Positions 35,390 through 42,093 of a DNA stretch of 42,093 bases are shown here, piece by piece (position 1 is the first letter of the stretch; each line of letters begins with the position of its first letter). The notes beneath the pieces are model-generated. The model had not been told where the DNA came from, made no database searches, and was given only the letters and a program-made list of their open reading frames with translations. Origin of the DNA: Alphaproteobacteria bacterium (GTDB lineage: Bacteria; Pseudomonadota; Alphaproteobacteria; UBA9655). The position numbers and the translations under genes are program-made. The stretch spans positions 1 to 42,093 of the forward strand of contig JACDGE010000013.1 of assembly GCA_013815465.1 (NCBI GenBank). Reading direction: 5' to 3'.

Positions 35390-36613
35390 TTGAAAGCGAC
35401 CGTTAAACTTGTACAGCCTCAAGAATCTGCCACCGCATCTGGCGTTGAAGGCTATCGGGTACTCGCACGTAAATATCGCCCCACAAAACTCAGCCAAGTC
35501 ATCGGTCAAGACTTTCTCGTCGAAACTTTGAAACGCGGTCTAGAAGGCGGGCGGTTGGGCCACGCCTTTATCCTCACCGGCATTCGCGGAACGGGGAAGA
35601 CCACGACCGCTCGCATCATTGCCCGCGCCCTTAATTGTCACGTTGGCCCTACCCCTGAACCTTGCGGCACTTGTCCATCCTGTACGGCGATCGCTCAAGA
35701 ACGATCCATGGATGTGATTGAAATCGACGCTGCAAGCCGCACAAGTGTGGATGATATGCGCGAGATCATTGAAGCGTCCCGTTACCGGGCTGTGTCTTCC
35801 GCCTATAAAATTTATATCATTGACGAAGTCCATATGCTCTCTAAAAGCGCATTTAATGCGCTTTTAAAGACCCTGGAAGAACCCCCTGCCCATGTGAAGT
35901 TTATCTTCGCCACTACAGAAATTCAAAAGGTCCCTGCGACGATTTTATCGCGGTGTGTGCGCTTTGACCTCAAACGCATTGAAAGCCCGACCTTGGCTGC
36001 CTATTTCAAGACCCTCTGCGCGCAAGAGGCTGTAGAATTTGACGAAGATGCCATCGCCCTCATTGCAAAAGCGGCAGAAGGCTCAGTGCGTGATGGACTG
36101 TCCCTTTTGGATCAAGCCATGACCTATGGCACCTCTGCTGAGGGCATTCCCCATGTCTCTGCTTTGAATGTGCGAAAAATGCTGGGTCTCTCCGAACAAG
36201 GAGCAGTGCTAGAATTGTTCCAAACCCTGATGGGGGGAGACATCGTCTCTGCTCTTGAAAAACTGCGCTATTTTTATCAAGAAGGATCCGATCCCGCACG
36301 GATTATCGAGGACCTATTGGATCTGAACCACTGGCTTCAGTGCTTAAAGATTAATCCGGACCTGGCACAAGATATCACTTTAAGCCCTGAAAAGCGGGAA
36401 AAAGGGTTGGAATTGGCCAAAAACTTAACGCTCCCCACCCTTACACGTGTTTGGCAAATGTTGTTGAAGGGGTTGGATGAGGTCAGGCGTGCCCCCTCCC
36501 CTCAGAAAGCCCTTGAGGTGCTTGTGATCCGCCTCACCCACATGACCCCTCTGCCCTCTCTCCAAGAACTTTTAGAGGGCCTGGGTGAAGGGTCAGAAAA
36601 AAAAAAGCCCTGA
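35390..36613 (+). CDS. dnaX: DNA polymerase III subunit gamma/tau, zero-frame (gamma-like) product
   Basis: The clamp-loader ATPase. Walker A GIRGTGKT is at 64-71, the zinc knuckle C83, C92, C95, C98 is complete, Walker B IIDEVH is at 143-148 and the SRC motif at 187-189. After domain III the zero frame reads GSEKKKP and stops at TGA 36611-36613, giving 407 residues, a gamma-like protein without the tau C-terminus. That C-terminus is encoded immediately downstream in the -1 frame (36607-37050), so tau of about 553 residues needs slippage on the A10 run at 36597-36606. The start is TTG 35390 with GAGGA 4 bases upstream; no closer ATG or GTG fits. A sequencing indel in the A run is the alternative explanation. 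Confidence 0.94.
   Translation: MKATVKLVQPQESATASGVEGYRVLARKYRPTKLSQVIGQDFLVETLKRGLEGGRLGHAFILTGIRGTGKTTTARIIARALNCHVGPTPEPCGTCPSCTAIAQERSMDVIEIDAASRTSVDDMREIIEASRYRAVSSAYKIYIIDEVHMLSKSAFNALLKTLEEPPAHVKFIFATTEIQKVPATILSRCVRFDLKRIESPTLAAYFKTLCAQEAVEFDEDAIALIAKAAEGSVRDGLSLLDQAMTYGTSAEGIPHVSALNVRKMLGLSEQGAVLELFQTLMGGDIVSALEKLRYFYQEGSDPARIIEDLLDLNHWLQCLKINPDLAQDITLSPEKREKGLELAKNLTLPTLTRVWQMLLKGLDEVRRAPSPQKALEVLVIRLTHMTPLPSLQELLEGLGEGSEKKKP
36587..36613 (+). promoter_or_regulatory. dnaX slippage site (A10 run with Shine-Dalgarno-like element)
   Basis: Ten A (36597-36606) followed by G contain the heptamer A-AAA-AAG in the zero frame, the same slippery sequence as E. coli dnaX. GAAGGG (36587-36592) lies 8 bases before the heptamer and could act as a stimulatory internal Shine-Dalgarno. 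The zero-frame stop TGA is only two codons past the run. A -1 ribosomal shift or insertion of one A by RNA polymerase joins the two dnaX parts. Confidence 0.75.
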
Positions 36614-37050
36614 GTGAACCAGAGCCTGCTACTTCTCAACCACCGCCCCCCCCTTTCGTAGAGGCTAGCTTGGAAGCCTCCTCAAATGAAAGTTACCACG
36701 AAACCTTCCTCTCTTTTGAAGACCTTGTCGACTGGGTAAGCCATGAACGGGAAGGAATTCTCCATGGTCATCTGGTTTTTGATACCCATCTTGTCTGCTT
36801 TGAACCTCCTCAGCTCACCCTGCGCCTCGCGAATAAAGCCCCTAAAGACCTTCCTCAGAAATTAGAGCTGCTTTTAAAAAAGAAAAAGAATCAGGACTGG
36901 ACGATTGCAATTTCCGATGAAATCGGTCAACCTACCCTTAATGAAAAAGAGAAAAAAATCCAGAGGGACCGCCAAAATGCCATTTTGCAAGAACCCCTTG
37001 TGAAAATGGTGATTGAGGCCTTCCCTGGAACAACCCTAATTGAAAATTAA
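36607..37050 (+). CDS. dnaX: DnaX tau C-terminal part in the -1 frame
   Basis: From the slippage site this frame is open for 147 residues: a Pro-rich linker (SEPEPATSQPPPPPF) and then a domain like the alphaproteobacterial tau C-terminus, with ILHGHLVFDTHLVCFEP, LANKAPKDLPQKLELLL, QPTLNEKEKKIQRDRQ and VIEAFPGTTLIE. Tau uses this region to bind the replicative polymerase. No independent ribosome site or ATG precedes it; the first in-frame TTG (36670) has none, so it is part of dnaX rather than a separate gene. It ends 15 bases before ybaB. Confidence 0.85.
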   Translation, partial: ALSEPEPATSQPPPPPFVEASLEASSNESYHETFLSFEDLVDWVSHEREGILHGHLVFDTHLVCFEPPQLTLRLANKAPKDLPQKLELLLKKKKNQDWTIAISDEIGQPTLNEKEKKIQRDRQNAILQEPLVKMVIEAFPGTTLIEN

Positions 37051-37065
37051 TGAAGGAGAGAGAAT

Positions 37066-37392
37066 ATGTTCGGTAATATGGGCCAAATGATGAAACAGGC
37101 CAAAGAAATGCAAACGAAGATGGCAGAAACAGAAGCAAGACTGGAGACCCTTGAAGTTGATGGGGGGTCTGGTAATGGGTTGATCGCGATTACGGCAAGT
37201 GGCAAAGGAACCATAAAAACCCTTAAAATTGACCCAGCCCTCCTTGATCCACAAGAAGGCGAAGTTTTGGAAGATTTGATCGTAGCCGCTCTTCATGATG
37301 TCCAATCAAAGGTAGATGACTTAACGGCTGAAGAGATGGGAAAAGTTACGGGCGGCTTGAAACTGCCAAAAGGGATGAAGCTTCCTTTTTAA
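37066..37392 (+). CDS. ybaB: YbaB/EbfC family nucleoid-associated protein
   Basis: The 108-residue DNA-binding protein has the typical layout: a helical, Met- and Lys-rich start (MFGNMGQMMKQAKEMQTKM), a central beta region ending in GNGLIAITASGKGTIK, and the terminal helix with VTGGLKLPKGMKLPF. AAGGAG lies about 10 bases before the ATG. Its place between dnaX and recR is one of the most conserved gene orders in bacteria. Homologues bind DNA as dimers. Confidence 0.96.
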   Translation: MFGNMGQMMKQAKEMQTKMAETEARLETLEVDGGSGNGLIAITASGKGTIKTLKIDPALLDPQEGEVLEDLIVAALHDVQSKVDDLTAEEMGKVTGGLKLPKGMKLPF

Positions 37393-37401
37393 GGCGACCT
37401 T

Positions 37402-37998
37402 ATGATCAGCGACGAACTCAAAACTCTGATTCACCTCCTCTCCAAACTTCCTGGTTTAGGCCCCCGGTCAGGTAAACGTGTTGCCCTGCATTTGCTCCAA
37501 AATCGCACGACAACTTTACCTGCCTTAACCGAATCTTTACAGATCGTAAGCGCTAAAGTCAAAAACTGCACCACGTGCGGCAATCTGGATTCACAAAATC
37601 CATGCGCTCTGTGTACTGACCCAAGACGGGACCGATCTCTGATATGTGTTGTGGAAAGCGTAGCTGACTTGTGGGCTCTGGAGCGAACGGCATCCTACAA
37701 GGGGCAATATCATGTGTTGGGGGGGGTGCTTTCTGCCCTTGATGGCGTAGGTCCAGAGGATTTGGGCTTTTCTGCTCTCTTTAATCGTTGCCGAGCAGGA
37801 ACAGTCACAGAAATTATCATGGCCTTAAATGCAACCGTTGAAGGGCAAACGACCAGCCATTACCTGGCCGAGCGATTGAAAGAAATCGGTATTCAACACA
37901 TTTCCAGCCTTGCCCGAGGCGTGCCTGTAGGAGGAGAACTCGACTACCTAGACGAAGGAACCATTTCTGCGGCACTTCTCTCCCGCAGAGACGTGTAG
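37402..37998 (+). CDS. recR: Recombination protein RecR
   Basis: The 198-residue protein has an N-terminal helix-hairpin-helix (LPGLGPRSGKR, 16-26), a zinc finger with C56, C59, C68 and C71, and a Toprim domain (ICVVESVADLWALE; GALS-like VLSALDGVGP). A Walker-like C-terminal segment ends LARGVPVGGELDYLDEGTI. RecR works with RecF and RecO to load RecA at gaps. It begins 9 bases after ybaB and is followed after 15 bases by ctaE. Confidence 0.97.
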   Translation: MISDELKTLIHLLSKLPGLGPRSGKRVALHLLQNRTTTLPALTESLQIVSAKVKNCTTCGNLDSQNPCALCTDPRRDRSLICVVESVADLWALERTASYKGQYHVLGGVLSALDGVGPEDLGFSALFNRCRAGTVTEIIMALNATVEGQTTSHYLAERLKEIGIQHISSLARGVPVGGELDYLDEGTISAALLSRRDV

Positions 37999-38013
37999 AG
38001 GAGGACGATCACC

Positions 38014-38811
38014 ATGGCGAACGAAAAGAAAACCCATCCCTTCCACCTCGTGGATCCCAGCCCTTGGCCATTTGTTGGCTCTATCGGGGGACTGATCTCG
38101 GGCATTGGCTTGGTTCTGTTTATGCACAACCATGGCATTTATGTGCTGCTCATGGGCTTTGTGCTGGTGCTCTTTACCATGGTGGGGTGGTGGCGAGATG
38201 TGATTCGTGAATCAAAAGATAGGGAAACCTATACCCCCCCTGTTCAACAGGGTTTACAAGTGGGCATGGCTCTCTTCATTACGTCGGAGGTGATGTTTTT
38301 TGTGGCCTTTTTCTGGGCCTTTTTTAACGCAAGCCTTTTTCCAACTGAACCCACGGGCGGGGTTTGGCCCCCTAAAGGGATTCAGCCTCTGGATCCCTTT
38401 GATTATCCCTACTTTAACACGCTTGTTTTATTGCTTTCGGGAACCACTCTTACATGGGCCCACCATGCCCTGTTAGCGAATCATAATAAGGATGTCCTCA
38501 AAGGCCTTGGCTTTACAATTCTGTTAGGATTGCTTTTTACCTCCGTCCAAGCTTACGAGTATGCCCATGCTACCTTTGGCTTTAAAGCAGGGATTTATCC
38601 CTCAACCTTTTACATGGCAACGGGCTTCCATGGTGCCCACGTCATTGTGGGAACCCTTTTCTTATCCGTTTGTTGGTTTCGGGCGCGCTTAGGCCAGTTC
38701 ACCCCTGAGCGCCACGTGGGGTTTGAAGCGGCGGCCTGGTATTGGCACTTTGTGGACGTGGTATGGCTCTTTTTATTCGTAAGTATTTATTGGTGGGGAT
38801 CGGGGATTTAA
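38014..38811 (+). CDS. ctaE: Cytochrome c oxidase subunit III
   Basis: The 265-residue membrane protein has seven hydrophobic helices. SEVMFFVAFFWAFFNASL and WYWHFVDVVWLFLFVSIYWW are the family signatures; the lipid-binding glutamate is in TSEVMFF. It stabilises the aa3 oxidase. GAGGAGG lies about 10 bases before the ATG. In most alphaproteobacteria ctaE follows ctaG; here it is on the opposite strand, 24 kb away, attached to dnaX-ybaB-recR. A small ORF and a terminator follow. Confidence 0.96.
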   Translation: MANEKKTHPFHLVDPSPWPFVGSIGGLISGIGLVLFMHNHGIYVLLMGFVLVLFTMVGWWRDVIRESKDRETYTPPVQQGLQVGMALFITSEVMFFVAFFWAFFNASLFPTEPTGGVWPPKGIQPLDPFDYPYFNTLVLLLSGTTLTWAHHALLANHNKDVLKGLGFTILLGLLFTSVQAYEYAHATFGFKAGIYPSTFYMATGFHGAHVIVGTLFLSVCWFRARLGQFTPERHVGFEAAAWYWHFVDVVWLFLFVSIYWWGSGI

Positions 38812-38872
38812 TATATTTTTAATAATAATCTGTTATGAATTTTTTATACAGAACATTAAAGGAGACCAAAAA

Positions 38873-38929
38873 ATGACCTCTAAATTTATTAAATTCTCTG
38901 ACTCAAAAATTTTCTGCACACAGCCCTAG
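38873..38929 (+). CDS. Possible 18-residue ORF after ctaE
   Basis: ATG 38873 is preceded at 7 bases by a good AAAGGAGA ribosome site and opens MTSKFIKFSDSKIFCTQP, ending at TAG 38927. The terminator starts 8 bases later. The quality of the ribosome site in a non-coding stretch suggests a real small gene or the surviving start of a lost gene. No function is suggested. Confidence 0.35.
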   Translation: MTSKFIKFSDSKIFCTQP

Positions 38930-38937
38930 TCAATGGT

Positions 38938-38967
38938 GGGACACCCCATGAATGGTGTCCCCTTTTT
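38938..38967 (+). terminator. Rho-independent terminator after ctaE
   Basis: GGGACACC (38938-38945) pairs perfectly with GGTGTCCC (38954-38961), followed by C and five T. It ends the dnaX-ybaB-recR-ctaE unit. Confidence 0.88.
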
Positions 38968-39029
38968 CATCTTTTTACATCTCAACCATCCTTCTTCCCT
39001 ATCCCCTAATTATATGGCACTATGCGCAC

Positions 39030-40301
39030 ATGCATATTGAAACCTCACTCACTGAAATTGCGATCGTTATCACGGCGGCCCTATTATGCGGGATTTTGCT
39101 CGAGAAATTTAAGCAACCGGCCATTCTTGGCTATATCTTAGCGGGGGTTATTTTAGGTCCTTCCCTCTTCGGATTTATTGAAAATCGGGAGATGGTGTTT
39201 CAGTTGGCAGAATTGGGCGTTTTGATGCTCCTATTTGTTGTGGGTCTGGAGCTGAGTTTAAGATCATTTGTAAAAATATGGCCGATCTCGGTAGGGTGTA
39301 TCGCCCTTCAGGTTGTTGGAGGGCTTGCAATTGCTTTTCCCCTTGCCCACCTTTTTGGCTGGCCCCTTAATTTAACGCTTCTTTTGGCCTTTGTGTTTGC
39401 GCTCAGCAGTACAGCCGTGGCTGTGAAAATGCTTGATACGATTGGAGAACTTAAAACAGAAACAGGCCGCTTAACGATTAGTGTTTTGGTGGCCCAGGAC
39501 TTAGCCATCGTGCCCATGATTCTGATCATTCGAGGACTTCAGCCTAATGGTAGTCTGGATATATTCTGGATGATTATTAAGATCGTTATTTCCGTAGGCC
39601 TCTTGGCCATTCTGGTATGGTATTTAAGCCGTAGAGAGCGAATCAACATTCCCTTTTTAAAACTCGCCGCAGGACATGTGGATCTCATCCCTCTCATGGG
39701 CTTGATGTTTTGTTTTGGAACGGCGGCCGTTGCGGGTCTCGCGGGTCTTTCAGCTGCCTATGGTGCTTTCCTTGCCGGCCTGGTGTTGGGCAATAGTCAG
39801 AAACGACAAATTTTGATCGAGCGCATGACGCCTATTTATAGCGTTTTGATGATGGTGTTTTTTCTCTCCATTGGGCTTCTTCTTGATCTCAATTTCTTGA
39901 TGCAAAATTTAGGCAAGGTAATGATGATATTGGTTTTTATTACCATTGGTAAAACAGCTCTTAACATCAGTATTCTTCACCTTTTACGCCAACCGTGGAC
40001 CATGTCCTTCCTCTCAGGTGTGGTGCTGGCGCAATTAGGGGAATTTTCCTTTCTCCTTGCAACCGTGGGCCAAGAAGCTGGAATCGTGGATGAATATGGA
40101 AACAACCTGATTGTTTCTTTAACTGTTCTCTCCTTAGCCTTGAGTCCCATTTGGTTAAGTACGGCTAAAAGACTTCATGACCTTGCTCCTCGGCGCACCA
40201 TTTCTCTCTCCCGTCTTTTAAATCTTGTTTTTGGACGAGAAGTTTCACTTGTCATGCGTCTTTACAATAAGTTGAGGCGTCGTGGCAAGCCTCGAGATTG
40301 A
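39030..40301 (+). CDS. CPA2 family cation:proton antiporter (KefB/KefC-like, no regulatory domain)
   Basis: The 423-residue membrane protein has about 12-13 hydrophobic helices and matches the Na_H_Exchanger domain of KefB/C-like antiporters: PAILGYILAGVILGPSL near the N-terminus, LFVVGLELSLR, ALSSTAVAVKML, VLVAQDLAIVPM and VVLAQLGEFSFLLA. The Q-D pair in AQDLAIVP is the CPA2 ion-binding motif. It lacks the C-terminal TrkA-N/RCK domain, so glutathione or nucleotide gating is not expected. ATG 39030 is preferred because 26 upstream codons overlap the terminator. Its end overlaps rnhB by 20 bases. Confidence 0.85.
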   Translation: MHIETSLTEIAIVITAALLCGILLEKFKQPAILGYILAGVILGPSLFGFIENREMVFQLAELGVLMLLFVVGLELSLRSFVKIWPISVGCIALQVVGGLAIAFPLAHLFGWPLNLTLLLAFVFALSSTAVAVKMLDTIGELKTETGRLTISVLVAQDLAIVPMILIIRGLQPNGSLDIFWMIIKIVISVGLLAILVWYLSRRERINIPFLKLAAGHVDLIPLMGLMFCFGTAAVAGLAGLSAAYGAFLAGLVLGNSQKRQILIERMTPIYSVLMMVFFLSIGLLLDLNFLMQNLGKVMMILVFITIGKTALNISILHLLRQPWTMSFLSGVVLAQLGEFSFLLATVGQEAGIVDEYGNNLIVSLTVLSLALSPIWLSTAKRLHDLAPRRTISLSRLLNLVFGREVSLVMRLYNKLRRRGKPRD

Positions 40302-40899
40302 ATCTCATTATAAGGGATTGGTGGGTGGCGTTGATGAAGCCGGACGTGGCCCCTGGGCTGGACCTGTTGTGGCAGCAGCCGCCGTTTTTTTAGATTCCTC
40401 TTCCCTTCCCCCCTCTCTTCTAAATGGCATTCGCGATTCCAAGAAACTGTCCAAAATGAAACGGGAGAACCTCTATCAAGAGCTGATGGCCCTTGAGCCC
40501 TTTAACTATGGGATAGGGATGGCTTCCGTTGAGGAAATTGATCGGCTGAATATTCTTCAAGCGACCTTCCTCGCCATGGAAAGAGCCGTTCATTCTCTTG
40601 CTCAACGGCCTGCCACTCTCCTGATCGATGGAAAACATACCCCCTCTTTTCAAGGTATTAAAGCCATTCCTGTCATCAGCGGAGATGACATCAGCCTTTC
40701 CATTGCAGCAGCCTCGATTCTGGCAAAGGTCAGCCGAGATCTGATCATGAAAAATTTAGCTGCGGCTTACCCCGTTTATGGATGGGAACGAAATGCAGGT
40801 TATGGGACTCCGTATCATCAAGACGCTCTTAAAACCCATGGCATTACACCCCACCATCGAAAAAGCTTTGCACCCATTAAAAAATTAATAGAATTTTAA
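40282..40899 (+). CDS. rnhB: Ribonuclease HII
   Basis: The 205-residue enzyme cleaves RNA in RNA-DNA hybrids and excises misincorporated ribonucleotides. The active-site acids are D18 and E19 (GGVDEAGRGPWAGPVV), D116 (LLIDGKHT) and the acidic residue in KVSRDLIM (D153). GYGTPYHQDAL is the usual C-terminal substrate loop. The start is GTG 40282, inside the end of the antiporter gene (20-base overlap), with GAGG 7 bases upstream. Length is normal. Confidence 0.95.
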   Translation: MASLEIESHYKGLVGGVDEAGRGPWAGPVVAAAAVFLDSSSLPPSLLNGIRDSKKLSKMKRENLYQELMALEPFNYGIGMASVEEIDRLNILQATFLAMERAVHSLAQRPATLLIDGKHTPSFQGIKAIPVISGDDISLSIAAASILAKVSRDLIMKNLAAAYPVYGWERNAGYGTPYHQDALKTHGITPHHRKSFAPIKKLIEF

Positions 40900-40949
40900 T
40901 ATATCAATGATAGGATCATATATAATTTATTAAACAAAGGAAATTAATT

Positions 40950-41315
40950 ATGAAAAATATATTAAAAATATCTTCTCTCTTTATCGGAATAATTTTAGTT
41001 GACGCAAAGACGTCATCCCTATCAGCGTGTACTGCTGATGAACAGGCAGAATATCAATCTTGCATAACAGGTTGTAATGGTGCGGGAAGCGGGACCCTTG
41101 GATGTATGTGGGGATGTGATATCTATGGTTGGTGGTATCATTGCATTGGGTGGAATGATGTATCGGCCTTTAAAAATGAGGAAGAGTCTAACAATTTCAG
41201 AAATTATCTTGAGGCTAAATTTGATAAGATGCCGGATGAAACAAAATACACGGGAAAGGATTTTTATACTTTCTACCAAGAGTATAAAAAAACACACCTT
41301 TTGGATAAGAAGTAA
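40950..41315 (+). CDS. Small secreted Cys-rich protein
   Basis: A 121-residue protein with a signal peptide (KNILKISSLFIGIILVDA, cleaved near TSS or LSA). The mature N-terminal half has six cysteines in a tight glycine-rich pattern (SACTADE, SCITGCNG, LGCMWGCDIYGWW, HCIGW), then a charged helical tail (FRNYLEAKFDKMPDE). The C-x3-C and C-x3-C spacing suggests two paired disulfides, a helical hairpin-like arrangement. AAGGAA lies 7 bases before the ATG. No family is recognised. It is not similar in flanks to the duplicated pair at 34.2-35.0 kb. Confidence 0.65.
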   Translation: MKNILKISSLFIGIILVDAKTSSLSACTADEQAEYQSCITGCNGAGSGTLGCMWGCDIYGWWYHCIGWNDVSAFKNEEESNNFRNYLEAKFDKMPDETKYTGKDFYTFYQEYKKTHLLDKK

Positions 41316-41384
41316 GGAGCTCCAACCCAAACGTCAGGTTCGGATACTGCCTTTAATCCTTTCGAAAAACGCGGCAAGGGATAG

Positions 41385-41420
41385 TTGTACATTGATTTCT
41401 ATTGTTATACGTAGTACAAT
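41385..41420 (+). promoter_or_regulatory. Promoter and likely operator of the Phd/YefM-PIN module
   Basis: TTGATT (41392-41397) and TACAAT (41415-41420) are 17 bases apart, a strong sigma-70 promoter. An inverted pair TTGTAC (41385-41390) and GTACAA (41414-41419) overlaps both ends of it. The left half contains TGTACA, the core that YefM-type repressors bind, so antitoxin autoregulation is likely. Confidence 0.7.
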
Positions 41421-41440
41421 TATCTTAAAGGAGTCAGTTT

Positions 41441-41689
41441 ATGAAACAGCTTGTGTCTCTCAGAGAAGTCAATCACCACCTTGCCGAATATATTCATTCT
41501 GTTGAAATGGGGAATGAGGTTATTATCACGCGTAGGGGAAAGCCTATTGCGATGATAGTTCCTTTAAAGAAGGTAGCACAATTAACATCTCAACAGCAGA
41601 AATCCCGCAAGAATCTCTTGTCGCTTATGGAAAAGGGCTTATCTCTCAAAGGAGAAACATTTAGCCGAGACAGTCTTCATGAGCGCTAA
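41441..41689 (+). CDS. Phd/YefM family antitoxin
   Basis: The 82-residue antitoxin has the Phd/YefM DNA-binding fold: VSLREVNHHLAEYIHSVEMG, then VIITRRGKPIAMIVPLKK, the standard beta-hairpin signature. The C-terminal third is charged and would bind the toxin. AAAGGAG lies 8 bases before the ATG. It overlaps the toxin gene by 11 bases. A palindromic operator covers its promoter. The partner is a PIN-domain protein, a common combination. Confidence 0.92.
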   Translation: MKQLVSLREVNHHLAEYIHSVEMGNEVIITRRGKPIAMIVPLKKVAQLTSQQQKSRKNLLSLMEKGLSLKGETFSRDSLHER

Positions 41690-41966
41690 TCGGTTGACTT
41701 TAGATACCAATATCCTCATTTATGCCATTGATCGTGATGCAAAAGACAAACATAAAAGAGCTATCGCTATTATTGACCAAGCAATACCCTTAGATTGCGT
41801 TTTAACGCTTCAAGCACTTTGTGAGTTTTATTCAGCAGCAACACGTAAAAAATATGCCAATCATGAGGATGTTTCTTCCTTCATTAAAGAGTTGATGGTT
41901 GTTTTTCCCGTTATTACGAGTTCAAGCAAAACTCTTCCTATGGGGATTATGCAAAGCTTTGCATAA
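41679..41966 (+). pseudogene. PIN-domain toxin, C-terminally truncated
   Basis: The start LTLDTNILIYAIDRD holds the first catalytic aspartate D9, and LCEFYSAATRKKY the second acid E49 of the VapC-like PIN nuclease. The frame ends after 95 residues; the last nine (PMGIMQSFA) are read through a palindrome at 41942-41970. The C-terminal part with the third and fourth acidic residues (usually near S-F-W-D-A and S-E-D) is absent. Normal PIN toxins have about 130-145 residues. The gene was therefore interrupted by a repeat cluster and is probably inactive. Its missing part may lie beyond the window. Confidence 0.8.
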
Positions 41967-42055
41967 CCCCCATTATGCGAAGAAAAGCGTTATGCGAAGT
42001 AAAGAGTTCTATCCCTCGTAAATAAAGGATTCAGATCTAATTTACTTCGCATAAT
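41942..42055. repeat. Cluster of five TTATGC(G/A)AAG decamers in both orientations
   Basis: A perfect 20-base palindrome (TTATGCAAAG-CTTTGCATAA, 41947-41966) flanked by GGGG and CCCC is followed by direct copies of TTATGCGAAG at 41973-41982 and 41990-41999 and an inverted copy at 42045-42054. The last two form 14-base inverted repeats (TTATGCGAAGTAAA / TTTACTTCGCATAA). The cluster begins inside the PIN toxin gene. It looks like the end of a mobile element or a set of recombinase binding sites. Confidence 0.7.
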
Positions 42056-42093
42056 CTTCAACCTATTTTATTTCAGACAGCCAAGAAAGCAGT

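Noticed and set aside
38952-39029. 26-codon N-terminal extension of the antiporter
   Set aside because: It starts inside the terminator hairpin after ctaE, and ATG 39030 gives the normal family start.
41333-41344. GTCAGGTTCGGA, matching the SRP RNA tip
   Set aside because: Only 12 bases match; no GGAA loop continuation to AGCAGC and no closing helix, so it is a chance match.

Overview
The window looks like chromosome of an alphaproteobacterium of moderate, slightly AT-rich base composition, possibly a host-associated lineage such as Holosporales. The placement is inference. It rests on the alphaproteobacterial aa3 oxidase genes (ctaC-ctaD-ctaB-small ORF-ctaG), SRP RNA upstream of dnaX-ybaB-recR, the many GTCATCCC/GGGATGAC palindromes typical of alphaproteobacteria, several small secreted Cys-containing proteins, and toxin-antitoxin remnants. 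No phage, CRISPR array or complete insertion sequence was found.

Layout. 1-4.0 kb: end of an unknown gene, then a minus-strand run gltA > small membrane protein > sfsA > [134-bp palindromic element] > map > radC. 4.1-5.7 kb: a Sel1-like secreted protein, a decayed Fic-type winged-helix fragment and a HepT/MntA (HEPN/nucleotidyltransferase) toxin-antitoxin pair. 5.8-9.5 kb: tRNA-Ile2(CAT) directly upstream of the translation factor ettA, then an ELM1-like and a small secreted protein. 9.8-14.1 kb: a secreted protein and the oxidase operon ctaC, ctaD, ctaB, a previously unlisted 29-residue ORF, and ctaG/cox11. 14.2-19.4 kb: a YejA-like peptide-binding protein, a small secreted protein, an OPT peptide transporter, ruvX. 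19.4-26.5 kb: LPS export (lptD, lptG, lptF) diverging from an oxidoreductase/aminotransferase pair that probably makes an amino-sugar nucleotide. 26.6-32.5 kb: a secreted protein, a CitMHS-type transporter, glmU-glmS and a PEBP protein. 32.5-34.1 kb: 1.6 kb of non-coding DNA made largely of nested inverted-repeat elements. 34.1-38.8 kb: two duplicated small secreted-protein genes, SRP RNA, dnaX (with an A10 slippage site), ybaB, recR and a displaced ctaE. 38.9-42.1 kb: a CPA2 antiporter, rnhB, a Cys-rich secreted protein, and a Phd/YefM antitoxin with a PIN toxin whose C-terminus is cut off by a palindromic repeat cluster.

The genes combine into respiration (gltA, ctaA3 oxidase subunits, heme O synthesis and copper insertion), envelope building (glmU and glmS for UDP-GlcNAc, the amino-sugar pair, Lpt export), peptide uptake (YejA-like, OPT), DNA replication and repair (dnaX, recR, ybaB, ruvX, radC, rnhB), and translation and protein maturation (ettA, tRNA-Ile2, SRP RNA, map).

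The observations most worth following are: (1) dnaX, where the zero frame gives only a gamma-like protein and the tau C-terminus lies in the -1 frame behind an A10 run, the reverse of the E. coli arrangement; (2) a 29-residue membrane ORF coupled to both ctaB and ctaG; (3) a tandem duplication of secreted-protein genes with conserved flanks and divergent cores, whose terminator region overlaps the SRP RNA promoter; (4) a family of about 134-bp inverted-repeat elements, one of which supplies the stop codon of sfsA; (5) five copies of a TTATGC(G/A)AAG decamer that truncate the PIN toxin. All calls come from reading the sequence; no database search was run.
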